From: Candidatus Staskawiczbacteria bacterium
GTDB lineage: Bacteria > Patescibacteria > Paceibacteria > Paceibacterales > Staskawiczbacteraceae
Assembly: GCA_903835075.1 (NCBI GenBank)
Contig: CAILLM010000006.1
Coordinates: 1 to 54,981 of the forward strand
DNA: 54,981 bases
Direction: 5' to 3'
The position numbers and the translations under genes are program-made. A model generated the notes under the pieces. That model saw only the letters and a program-made list of their open reading frames with translations. It did no database searches and had not been told where the DNA came from. How positions within the stretch are numbered: the stretch's first letter is position 1; every line of letters begins with the position of its first letter. Shown piece after piece: positions 38,673 through 46,731 of this stretch.

Positions 38673-39913
38673 TTTGGTAGTGGAAATTTTTTACAAAATC
38701 TCTTAATTTCTTCACGAACTTTTTTAACAGACTTTTCATCAGAAATAACGCGGTTGTACCATTCGGCAATTTTCTTCATTTCTTTTTCTTTCATTCCACG
38801 TGTAGTTATAGCGGGTGTACCAATTCTTATTCCCGAAGGCTTAAACGGCGGAGCTGGGTCATAAGGAATAGTATTTTTATTAACAGTAATCCCCGCCTCT
38901 TCAAGCCTAGTAGCAGCATCGGTTCCAGAAATATTTTTATTCCGCAAATCTATAAGAATTAAATGATTGTCTGTACCCCCAGAAACAATTTCAAACCCAT
39001 ACTTTTTCAATTCTGCAGATAAGGCTTTGGCATTTTTTACAATTTGATGTGCATATTTTTTAAATGCAGATGTTGAAGCTTCTTTAAGACAAACTGCAAT
39101 TCCAGCAATTTGATGCATGTGTGGGCCACCCTGAAATCCAGGGAAAATTGCTTTATCAATTTTTTTTGCTAAATCAGGATCTTTATCTAACCCCTTTTGA
39201 GTGACCATAATCATTCCACCTCTTGGCCCACGTAAAGTCTTATGAGTTGTAGTGGAAATAATGTGAACATGTGGTACAGGACTTGGGTGAGCGCCTCCAG
39301 CAACTAGTCCCGAAATGTGAGAAATATCGGCAACTAAATAAGCACCCACGGAATCGGCAATTTCTCCTAATTTTTTCCAATCAAAAATTCTAGAATAAGC
39401 AGTGGCTCCTACCCAAATTAACTTTGGCTTACTTTCTCGTGCCAACTTTTCCATTGCAACATAATCAAGCAAGCCCGTTTTTTCATCAACGCCATATTGC
39501 ACTGGCTTAAAAAATTTAGCTGAAAAATTTACTTTCCAGCCATGTGTTAAGTGCCCACCCATAGGAAGTGCCATGCCCATAGTGACATCCCCTGGTTCAC
39601 AAACTGCCAAGTGCACAGCGGCGTTGGCTGGCGAACCAGAATATGGTTGAACATTTGCATGTGGCACTTTAAACAGCTTTTTTGCCCTGTCTATACATAA
39701 ATTCTCCAAAATATCATAATATTTTAACCCGGAATAATATCTCTTCCCAGGGTAACCCTCAGCATACTTATCGGTTAAAATAGATCCCAATGCCTCACGA
39801 ATAGCCGGAGTACAATGATTCTCTGATGGAATCATCTCCAAAGAAGTTTTTTGTCTTTCCGTCTCTAGGTCAATTAATTTTGTAATTTGAGGGTCTTGTT
39901 TTTTTAATTTCAT
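38669..39913 (-). CDS. glyA: Serine hydroxymethyltransferase
   Basis: GlyA interconverts serine and glycine while loading one-carbon units onto tetrahydrofolate. The 414-residue protein has the PLP-lysine motif STTTHKTLRGPRGG (Lys near 223), the N-terminal SENHCTPAIREALGS, YSGSPANAAVHLA and VNKNTIPYDP. It overlaps the upstream tsaC and downstream PAP2 genes by 4 nt each (ATGA), so all are translated from one mRNA. The TGA stops in these overlaps show that UGA is read as stop here. Confidence 0.97.
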   Translation of the reverse strand: MKLKKQDPQITKLIDLETERQKTSLEMIPSENHCTPAIREALGSILTDKYAEGYPGKRYYSGLKYYDILENLCIDRAKKLFKVPHANVQPYSGSPANAAVHLAVCEPGDVTMGMALPMGGHLTHGWKVNFSAKFFKPVQYGVDEKTGLLDYVAMEKLARESKPKLIWVGATAYSRIFDWKKLGEIADSVGAYLVADISHISGLVAGGAHPSPVPHVHIISTTTHKTLRGPRGGMIMVTQKGLDKDPDLAKKIDKAIFPGFQGGPHMHQIAGIAVCLKEASTSAFKKYAHQIVKNAKALSAELKKYGFEIVSGGTDNHLILIDLRNKNISGTDAATRLEEAGITVNKNTIPYDPAPPFKPSGIRIGTPAITTRGMKEKEMKKIAEWYNRVISDEKSVKKVREEIKRFCKKFPLPK

Positions 39914-40473
39914 TTTCTTATAATTTTTATATTTTCTCCTGACAAATCTATTATGGCTGATGGCTTATTTTTTGGCAACTCTCCAGCGTCAGCAACAAGT
40001 ACATCTTCATTTTTAAATTGCCTCAAAACATCTTTTATTTTTACTGTTGCTGGTTTACCAGAAATATTAGCTGAAGTCTGGGCTAGTGGCTTCTTAAATT
40101 CATCTAAAACCAAACTTAAAAACTTATACTTTGGAATTCTAATTCCAATTGTTTTTATCGGGCCTCGCCCGCCGAAGCCTTGGCGAAGGCGGGAATTTAA
40201 AATTAATGTTATATTATTATGTTTCAAAAGTTCTGCTTCGTTTTCATTTACAAAAGCAACCTTACTTGCTATTTTGACATCTTTAACAAAAACTCCCAAT
40301 GGTTTTGACTTGTCTCTTCTTTTAATTTTAAAAATACTTTCTACTGCCTTTTTATTTGAGGCATCGCAAACCAACCCATAAACCGTGTCTGTAGGAAAAA
40401 CCAAAACTGCTCCTTTTTTAAGAGCAGTAATTATTTTGCTTATATTATTTTTATTGGCTTTTATTATTTCCAT
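39910..40473 (-). CDS. tsaC: L-threonylcarbamoyladenylate synthase (TsaC/Sua5 family)
   Basis: TsaC makes threonylcarbamoyl-AMP for the t6A modification of ANN-reading tRNAs. The 187-residue YrdC domain has VLVFPTDTVYGLVCDA, IKRRDKSKPLGVFV, IGIRIPKY and PLAQTSANISGKPA. Between the ITLIL strand and IGIRIP, a family B element encodes SRLRQGFGGRGP in place of the usual short loop. It overlaps the upstream nucleotidyltransferase by about 23 nt and the downstream glyA by 4 nt. Confidence 0.93.
   Translation of the reverse strand: MEIIKANKNNISKIITALKKGAVLVFPTDTVYGLVCDASNKKAVESIFKIKRRDKSKPLGVFVKDVKIASKVAFVNENEAELLKHNNITLILNSRLRQGFGGRGPIKTIGIRIPKYKFLSLVLDEFKKPLAQTSANISGKPATVKIKDVLRQFKNEDVLVADAGELPKNKPSAIIDLSGENIKIIRK
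40168..40193. repeat. Family B palindromic element inside tsaC
   Basis: CCCGCCGAAGCCTTGGCGAA then GGCGGG has the same outline as the ftsZ copy but is read in a different frame, as RLRQGFGGR. Confidence 0.85.
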
Positions 40474-41194
40474 TTAAAAAATATTCTAATTTTTTGACAT
40501 CTTCGGGTCTTCCGAAGTCCATCCAAAACCCATTAATTTTATTTATTTTTACCCCTTTCTCCTTAGCCAATAAAGAAACCGCATCTGTAATTTCGTATTC
40601 TCCTCTGGGAGACTTTTCTATTTGCCCCAATTTATCAAAAATTTCAGGAGTAAATTTGTACATACTCACATTTATTAAGTTGCCAAAAAACTCTTTGGCC
40701 CGCCCTGAGCCGAGCTGAAGGGGCTTTTCTACTATTTTTGTTAAAAACTCGCCATCGGCAACCAATACCCCAAAATTTTCTGGATGCTCATTCTCTATCC
40801 CAGAAACATAGCTAAATTCATCATCTATATTTATTGCTTTTAAGTCTTCCGCTGAATAATAGTTGTCCCCACTTACATATAAAAATTGCTCGTTTATATC
40901 CTTAACACACATCAATGGCACAGCTGTCCCATTTTTTTCATTAAAGTTAAAAAACTCAAATTGATTAATAACTTTTACATTATACTTATACTCTTTCAAA
41001 AATTCTTCTATCGACTGACCCTGGTACCCAACAATCAAAGTAATATCTTTATAGCCCGCTTCCAATAAATTATCTAAAACATAAGCCAAAAATGGCTTGC
41101 CGTTAACTTCAATCAAATGCTTTGGCTTATCTTGAGACAATTCTCCCATGCGGGTCCCCTTGCCTGCAGCACAAATAACAACTTTATTCACCAT
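40451..41194 (-). CDS. Sugar-1-phosphate nucleotidylyltransferase-like protein
   Basis: The GT-A-type nucleotidyltransferase fold opens with VVICAAGKGTRMGELSQDKPKHLIEVNGKPFL (GxGTRxxxxTxxxPKxL signature), with the metal Asp in YVSGDNYYS and later IVEKP and FWMDFGRPEDVKK. It probably makes an NDP-sugar for surface glycans. I start at ATG 41194 (MVNKVV), because two extra codons upstream need a TTG. A family A element encodes LQLGSGRA after IVEKP. The gene overlaps iorB and tsaC. Confidence 0.85.
   Translation of the reverse strand: MVNKVVICAAGKGTRMGELSQDKPKHLIEVNGKPFLAYVLDNLLEAGYKDITLIVGYQGQSIEEFLKEYKYNVKVINQFEFFNFNEKNGTAVPLMCVKDINEQFLYVSGDNYYSAEDLKAINIDDEFSYVSGIENEHPENFGVLVADGEFLTKIVEKPLQLGSGRAKEFFGNLINVSMYKFTPEIFDKLGQIEKSPRGEYEITDAVSLLAKEKGVKINKINGFWMDFGRPEDVKKLEYFLNGNNKSQ
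40698..40724. repeat. Family A element inside the nucleotidyltransferase gene
   Basis: GCCCGCCCTGAGCCGAGCTG then AAGGGGC closely resembles the nrdG copy. It is read in frame as PLQLGSGRA. Confidence 0.65.
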
Positions 41195-41750
41195 AGCCAA
41201 GATTAAATGCTTTAATATTAAGTTCTAAATATTTTTCAGGGATAACGTTTTTTATAGCTGTTAATGCAGACTCTTTTTTAATTGGCATTAATTTATTGGC
41301 AACAGCATGCCCCACCATGTACAAAGTACAAACAACTTCATTTTGCAATTTTTCTTTACAATCTTCAGATGCTGGCACCAAATAAAAATTACTTTTAAAG
41401 CCTCTAAGTTGTTTTATAATTTCTTCTTTTGTTGGAGCTCCAGGAATTGGTAAAATATAATTATTAACCAAAAGTCTTGTTTGTTTGCCAGCCTTAGCTG
41501 ATTCTCTCAAACCTTCCATTGCTTCCAAGGCTAAAATTAAATCTGCTTGCCCATTAGAAACCATAGGTGAAAAAACTTTTTTGCCAAACCTAATATGAGC
41601 CTCAACGCTCCCACCTCTTTGTGAAAGGCCATGAAGCTCAGAAGATTTTACATCATACCCCTCAACAACTGCTGCTTCATCAATTACTTGAAGCAAGGTA
41701 ATTATTCCCTGTCCACCAACTCCTGTTAAAATTAAATTAAAATTTTCCAT
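41184..41750 (-). CDS. iorB: Indolepyruvate/2-oxoacid oxidoreductase beta subunit
   Basis: This is the gamma-type subunit of 2-oxoacid:acceptor oxidoreductases, 188 residues, opening FNLILTGVGGQGIITLLQVI and containing SELHGLSQRGGSVEAHIRFG. With IorA it oxidises aryl or other 2-oxoacids to acyl-CoA and passes electrons to ferredoxin. It lies 4 nt after iorA and overlaps the nucleotidyltransferase gene. In a cell with little biosynthesis this would be an energy or redox enzyme fed by amino-acid breakdown. Confidence 0.9.
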   Translation of the reverse strand: MENFNLILTGVGGQGIITLLQVIDEAAVVEGYDVKSSELHGLSQRGGSVEAHIRFGKKVFSPMVSNGQADLILALEAMEGLRESAKAGKQTRLLVNNYILPIPGAPTKEEIIKQLRGFKSNFYLVPASEDCKEKLQNEVVCTLYMVGHAVANKLMPIKKESALTAIKNVIPEKYLELNIKAFNLGYGE

Positions 41751-41754
41751 AGTA

Positions 41755-43374
41755 TTAAGATTTTTTTTGTCTGCGCTCTAATAGTGCGCAAATTCTTTTA
41801 CAAATTATTAATGAAATTTCATCTTTTTCTAAAAATTCCTTAACTGTGCTTTCCAATTCCTTTATACTAATGGGGTCTAAAACTTTGATATGCTTTACCC
41901 CACAAGCTTTAGCAATTTCTTCTATACTAACTTGCGTTGTGTCTTCCCCCATTAAAGTTTTTCCCATTCCAGGGTTTGGCTGGTGACCTGTCATTGCTGT
42001 GATCCTATTATCCAAAATAACCATCAATGGTTTTGATTTATTATAAACAGCGTTTAAAAGTGGCGAAATTCCTGCATGAAAAAATGTTCCATCTCCCATT
42101 ATAGAAATTACTTTTTGATTGGTGGACTTTGAGACTCCATGACCAATTCCTAAACTAGCTCCCATAGAAAACAACGTATCTTGTATGTTGTGTGGGGCAA
42201 ACCCTGCAATCATATTACACCCAATATCCCCTGTAAAAATAGCATTAGGTGCAACTCTTTTTAAGGTTGGGAAAACATACCAATATGGGCAACCTTCACA
42301 TAGCCTAGCGGTTCTTCTTGGTAAATCAATTTTCTTTACTTTAAATTCTAAAAATTTCTTGCCTGTTATTTTTGCCAATGCAACACAAACTTTTTCTGTG
42401 TTTAATTCTCCGATTATTGGCAAAACATTTTTTCCAAAAATTTGCAACTTTAAATTTTCTATTTTCGCTAAAACATTAACCTCTCTTTCTATATAGCCAT
42501 CTAATTCTTCAACAACTAAAAGTTTTTTTAATGGATGAATAAATTTTTTAATTTTATCTTCTGGTAATGGGTAAAAAAATCCAAGTTTTAAAATTGGCAA
42601 ATCTAATTTCAAAACTTCTAAAGCCTCTTTAACGTGCAGATATGAAACACCAGAAGTTATAACCCCAACCTTATTCTTTGATGAATCTATTAAATTTATT
42701 TTTGACTTCTCAGCAAATATCTGAATTTTTTTAATCTTATCTAAAAGCTCTTTCTTCATCTCCATTGTTCGTGGAGGCATTGTAGCAAACTGATAAGGAT
42801 TTTTTTCAAATTGCCCTTTTTTAAATTCAGCATTTTTTTTAACATCTTCAAACGTTACTGGCATTTTTTGGTGATTAACCCTTGTCGTCGTATGCAAAAT
42901 AACAGGTGTATTAAACTTCTCTGAAATTTCAAAACCTAGTTTTGTAAAATCATAACACTCTTGAGGATCAGCTGGTTCTAATGTTGGAATGTGCCCAAAC
43001 TGTGAATAAATTCTTGTGTTTTGTTCTGTTTGAGCCGAGCTCCAGCAAGAGGGATCATCAGCAATAACAATAACCATGGCCCCCTTGGTGCCAGTGTAGG
43101 CTAATGGCAACAAAGAGTCCGAACAAACATTAATTCCAAAACTTTTCATGCTAACCAAGGTTTTTAACCCCGAAAAGCTGGCTCCAATTGCCGACTCTAG
43201 GCCAACCTTTTCATTGGTTGCCCACTCTACATAGACCCCATTTTGTGCGGCAATTTTGGCAAAATCGTCTCCAATTTCTGCTGAAGGGCATCCAGGATAT
43301 CCTGAAACATAAGAAACCCCTGAATCTATGGCTGCTTGGATTATTGCATTGTTTCCTAATAATATTTTTTTCAT
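41755..43374 (-). CDS. iorA: Indolepyruvate:ferredoxin oxidoreductase alpha subunit, lacking ferredoxin clusters
   Basis: This 539-residue thiamine-diphosphate subunit has the pyrimidine-binding domain at its N-terminus (YVSGYPGCPSAEIGDDFAK, ATNEKVGLESAIGAS) and the pyrophosphate-binding domain at its C-terminus (FTGDIGCNM, MGDGTFFHAGISPLLNAVYN). Typical IorA proteins of about 600 residues end with two [4Fe-4S] Cys motifs, but here the chain stops at CALLERRQKKS, so electrons must leave another way, perhaps through a separate ferredoxin. CEGCPYW is retained. It follows leuS by 1 nt and precedes iorB by 4 nt. Confidence 0.9.
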   Translation of the reverse strand: MKKILLGNNAIIQAAIDSGVSYVSGYPGCPSAEIGDDFAKIAAQNGVYVEWATNEKVGLESAIGASFSGLKTLVSMKSFGINVCSDSLLPLAYTGTKGAMVIVIADDPSCWSSAQTEQNTRIYSQFGHIPTLEPADPQECYDFTKLGFEISEKFNTPVILHTTTRVNHQKMPVTFEDVKKNAEFKKGQFEKNPYQFATMPPRTMEMKKELLDKIKKIQIFAEKSKINLIDSSKNKVGVITSGVSYLHVKEALEVLKLDLPILKLGFFYPLPEDKIKKFIHPLKKLLVVEELDGYIEREVNVLAKIENLKLQIFGKNVLPIIGELNTEKVCVALAKITGKKFLEFKVKKIDLPRRTARLCEGCPYWYVFPTLKRVAPNAIFTGDIGCNMIAGFAPHNIQDTLFSMGASLGIGHGVSKSTNQKVISIMGDGTFFHAGISPLLNAVYNKSKPLMVILDNRITAMTGHQPNPGMGKTLMGEDTTQVSIEEIAKACGVKHIKVLDPISIKELESTVKEFLEKDEISLIICKRICALLERRQKKS

Positions 43375-43375
43375 T

Positions 43376-45811
43376 TTATATGACTATGTTGATTAATTTA
43401 TTATACACAAAAACTATTTTTTTTACCTCGGCGTCACCAATTAGGACTTTTATTTTTTCAGATTTTAAAACTAATTTTTCAACTTCTTTTTGTGAAGAAC
43501 CAGCCTTCATTTCTATTTTGTCGCGTACTTTCCCGTTTATTTGTACTATTAAAAGTACTCTTTTTTCTTCAATTAATTTTTCATCATACTTTGGCCATTT
43601 CTGTTGGCAACATAGATCTTTGTTACCCAAACTTACCCATAGTTCTTCGGCTAAGTGCGGAGCAAACGGAGAAAAAATTCTCAAAAAGTCAGCCAAGTCT
43701 TTTTTATCTAAACCATTTTCCGAAGTCTGCCATGCGTTTACAAATTCCATCATTGAGCTAATTGCAGTATTAAATTTTAAATTTTCAACATCTTCCCCAA
43801 CTTTCTTAATTGTTTTATGTAAAACTTTTTTCAGCGCCTCATCAGTCTTAGTAGCCATTTTCTTCTGTGCAGCTAAATTGTAAACTTTATCAACAAATCT
43901 TCGGCAACCCACCACCCCCTTCGTATCCCAGGGAATCATTTGCTCAAATGGTCCCATAAACATTTCATAAATTCTTAAAGTATCGGCGCCATATTGCTTT
44001 ATAATTGTATCGGGGTTTATAACATTTCCTTTTGACTTAGACATTTTGATTCCGCCTTCTCCCAAAACCATTCCATGCGAAGTTCTTTTTTTATAGGGCT
44101 CTGAACCAACACTTGCTGGCACTGCTTTAATGTCCCATAAAAATTTAAAAATAAACCTTGAATATAACAAATGCAAAGTTGTGTGCTCCATCCCTCCGTT
44201 ATACCAATCAACAGGCATCCAATATCTCATAGCTGAGTCATCAGATAATTTTTTATTATTTTTTGGGTCTATGTATCTTAAAAAATACCAATTGCTTCCT
44301 GCCCAATTTGGCATAGTGTCGGTTTCTCTTTGTGCAGGACCCTTGCAATTTGGGCAATCAGTTTTAACCCATTTTTCAATTAAAGAAAGTGGAGATTCTC
44401 CTGTGCCAGTTGGCTTATATTTTTTGACATTAGGTAGCTTTATCGGTAAGTCTTTTTCTTTAACCGGTTGCCAACCGCATTTTTTACAAAATACCATTGG
44501 AATTGGCTCGCCCCAATAATGCTGTCGTGAAAAAACCCAATCTCTCAACTTATAAGTTATTTTTGAGTTTGCTAATCCTTTAGCTGAAAGCCATTCAATT
44601 ATTTTTGGTCTAGCATCAGCAGACTTTAAACCATCAAATTCTTGAGAGTTATAAAGTGTTCCGTCGTCTTCAAAACATTCTTCTAAGTTTTTTACTTTTT
44701 GGGTTAATTCTTCATTGTCAGGTTTTATGGAAGTACGTAAAGGTATCCCATATTTCTTTGCCATTTTAAAATCTCTTTTATCATGGGCATCAGCAAAAAC
44801 AGCTCCCGTACCATAGTGGTCTAAAACAAAGTCAGCTGTCCAAACTGGCATTTCTTCGTTGGTTACAGGATTTCTAACCATAATCCCTTTCAACTGCACC
44901 CCTGTAATTTCTTTATCTTGATTTGTCCTGTCCATATCTGACGCGTTCTTCGCACCTTCTCTATATGCCAAAACTTCTTCAATATTTTCAATTTTATTTC
45001 TGTATTTATCAATAAAACTGTGCTCTGGAGACAAAATTAAAAATGTTCCAGAAAAAATTGTATCAACCCTGGTTGTAAAAACTTCTAAGTCTTCATCAAT
45101 TCCCTCAACATGAAATTTAACCACTGCTCCATGCGACTGGCCAATCCAATCTCTTTGTTGAGTTTTAATTTTTTCTAGATAGTCAACATCCTCTAAATCT
45201 TTAATTAATCTTTCAGCATAATTGGTAATTTTTATCATCCACTGATCTTTTTCCTTTTTTTCTACTTTTGTCCCACACCTCTCACACTTTCCATCAATTA
45301 CTTCTTCATTAGCTAAACCAATCTTATCTTTCGGACACCAATTTATAGAAATTTTACTTTTGTACGCTAATCCATTTTTAAATAATTGTATAAAAATCCA
45401 CTGCGTCCATTTATAATATTTTGGATCTGTTGTATCAATTTCACGGCTCCAATCAAAAGACAAACCTAAGTTCTGCATTTGACTTCTAAAATTATCTGTA
45501 TTCTTCTTTGTAACTACCGATGGGTGAACTCCTTTTTTAATAGCATAATTTTCTGTTGGTAAACCAAAAGCATCCCAACCCATTGGATACAAAACATTAT
45601 AACCTTGCATTCGGCGTTTGCGGGCAATTATGTCAAAAGCAGTAAAGCTTCGGCAATGCCCTACATGAAGCCCATCTCCCGAAGGGTATGGAAACTCCAC
45701 CAAAAGATAATATTTCTTCTTTTTAGAGCCATTTTTAGCCTTAAAAACGCCCGACGAGTACCACTTATTCTGCCATTTCTGCTCTATTTTTTTAGGATTA
45801 TATTTTGCCAT
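43376..45811 (-). CDS. leuS: Leucyl-tRNA synthetase
   Basis: LeuRS is a class I synthetase of 811 residues. It has the HIGH-type motif PYPSGDGLHVGHCRSF, a zinc-like insertion (CPKDKIG...CERCGT), the editing domain (VFTTRVDTIFSGTF, the T-rich site), a second Cys cluster (CKKCGW...CPNCKG), WYNGGMEH and KMSKSKGNV (about residue 588). It is the first gene of an eight-gene minus-strand run. An AGGA lies about 8 nt upstream of the ATG. Confidence 0.98.
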   Translation of the reverse strand: MAKYNPKKIEQKWQNKWYSSGVFKAKNGSKKKKYYLLVEFPYPSGDGLHVGHCRSFTAFDIIARKRRMQGYNVLYPMGWDAFGLPTENYAIKKGVHPSVVTKKNTDNFRSQMQNLGLSFDWSREIDTTDPKYYKWTQWIFIQLFKNGLAYKSKISINWCPKDKIGLANEEVIDGKCERCGTKVEKKEKDQWMIKITNYAERLIKDLEDVDYLEKIKTQQRDWIGQSHGAVVKFHVEGIDEDLEVFTTRVDTIFSGTFLILSPEHSFIDKYRNKIENIEEVLAYREGAKNASDMDRTNQDKEITGVQLKGIMVRNPVTNEEMPVWTADFVLDHYGTGAVFADAHDKRDFKMAKKYGIPLRTSIKPDNEELTQKVKNLEECFEDDGTLYNSQEFDGLKSADARPKIIEWLSAKGLANSKITYKLRDWVFSRQHYWGEPIPMVFCKKCGWQPVKEKDLPIKLPNVKKYKPTGTGESPLSLIEKWVKTDCPNCKGPAQRETDTMPNWAGSNWYFLRYIDPKNNKKLSDDSAMRYWMPVDWYNGGMEHTTLHLLYSRFIFKFLWDIKAVPASVGSEPYKKRTSHGMVLGEGGIKMSKSKGNVINPDTIIKQYGADTLRIYEMFMGPFEQMIPWDTKGVVGCRRFVDKVYNLAAQKKMATKTDEALKKVLHKTIKKVGEDVENLKFNTAISSMMEFVNAWQTSENGLDKKDLADFLRIFSPFAPHLAEELWVSLGNKDLCCQQKWPKYDEKLIEEKRVLLIVQINGKVRDKIEMKAGSSQKEVEKLVLKSEKIKVLIGDAEVKKIVFVYNKLINIVI

Positions 45812-45859
45812 AGTATTTTCCTATAATAGCACAATCATATAAATTTTAAAGCCCCAACA

Positions 45860-45885
45860 AAAAACCGCCCTTTGGGGCAGTTTTT
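45860..45885 (-). terminator. Terminator of tatD
   Basis: On the minus strand CTGCCC-caaa-GGGCGG (one G-U pair) is followed by six T, starting 2 nt after the tatD stop. Confidence 0.85.
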
Positions 45886-45886
45886 A

Positions 45887-46729
45887 CTATATTTTAAACA
45901 ATTTTTTAGCGTTTGCAGTTGTTGCAGAGGCAACTTCATCAAAACTTAGACCTTTTAGATCGGCTATTTTCTGGATAACGTGTTTTACAAATATTGGCTC
46001 GTTTCGGGCGTCCTTCGCTGTTCCCTCCTTCGCCAAGGCTACGGCGGGCAAGGGTGTTAGATAAGGGCAGTCAGTTTCAACTACAATTTTATCTAAAGGA
46101 ATTTTTCTAATGATTTCATCAATATCAAATTTAAAAATAATTCCATTAATTCCAATACAAAAACCTAAAGCTAAATATTTTTCTGCTTCTTCCCATGTTC
46201 CTGTAAAACAATGAATTGTTCCTGAGACTTTGTGTTTTTCTAAAATTGCCAAAGCATCTTCATGGGCCATTCTGCAGTGCACAATTAAGGGCAGGCCCAA
46301 CTCCTCTGCTAACTCAATTTGCTGAATAAAAACTTTTCTTTGATTTTCTTTAAATTCTTCTTTTTTTGTTGTGCCTTTTGGTTTGTAATAGTAGTCCAAA
46401 CCAACTTCACCAATTGCCACCACTTTTTTTGACTTTGCTAATTCTCTGTATTTTTCCTTATCAAAAACCTCTCCAAGGGGAGCAAAATCACCTTCATCTA
46501 AGTCCATATGCAACTTCATTAAATCAGTTTTTATATGAATTGGGTGCATTCCAATTGCAGCATATATTCCTTCATTTTTTTCTGCCAACTCAATAGCATG
46601 TTGTGAGGTTTCATATTTTGTACCAACATCTATGCAAACACCCCCCGCCACTTGCGTGCGTTTTATTACCTCACCCCTATCGGCATCATACGCCTTAAAA
46701 TTTAAATGACTATGTGTGTCTATTATCAT
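45887..46729 (-). CDS. TatD-family metal-dependent deoxyribonuclease
   Basis: The TIM-barrel hydrolase starts MIIDTHSHLNFKAYD (HxH metal site) and contains AIGMHPIHI, AIGEVGLDYYY, LIVHCRMAHEDAL, GTIHCFTGTWEEA and KIVVETDCPYLTPLP. TatD proteins act as 3'-5' DNA exonucleases. The last motif normally continues PxPxRGKRNEP, but here a family B element (46025-46050) adds AVALAKEGTAKDA before RNEPIFV. I start at ATG 46729, because the 12 codons upstream overlap the preceding gene's end. It is transcribed after Cys-rich protein B. Confidence 0.92.
   Translation of the reverse strand: MIIDTHSHLNFKAYDADRGEVIKRTQVAGGVCIDVGTKYETSQHAIELAEKNEGIYAAIGMHPIHIKTDLMKLHMDLDEGDFAPLGEVFDKEKYRELAKSKKVVAIGEVGLDYYYKPKGTTKKEEFKENQRKVFIQQIELAEELGLPLIVHCRMAHEDALAILEKHKVSGTIHCFTGTWEEAEKYLALGFCIGINGIIFKFDIDEIIRKIPLDKIVVETDCPYLTPLPAVALAKEGTAKDARNEPIFVKHVIQKIADLKGLSFDEVASATTANAKKLFKI
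46025..46050. repeat. Family B palindromic element inside tatD
   Basis: CTCCTTCGCCAAGGCTACGG then CGGGCA is the reverse-oriented version of the ftsZ/tsaC element, read in a third frame as LPAVALAKEG. Confidence 0.8.
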
Positions 46730-46731
46730 GA

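Noticed and set aside
38657..38675. ATCGATAAACTCA near the PAP2 start as a family A element
   Set aside because: It shares only CGATAAACTCA with the copy at 37366 and lacks the CTTCG arm. It is probably chance within the coding start.
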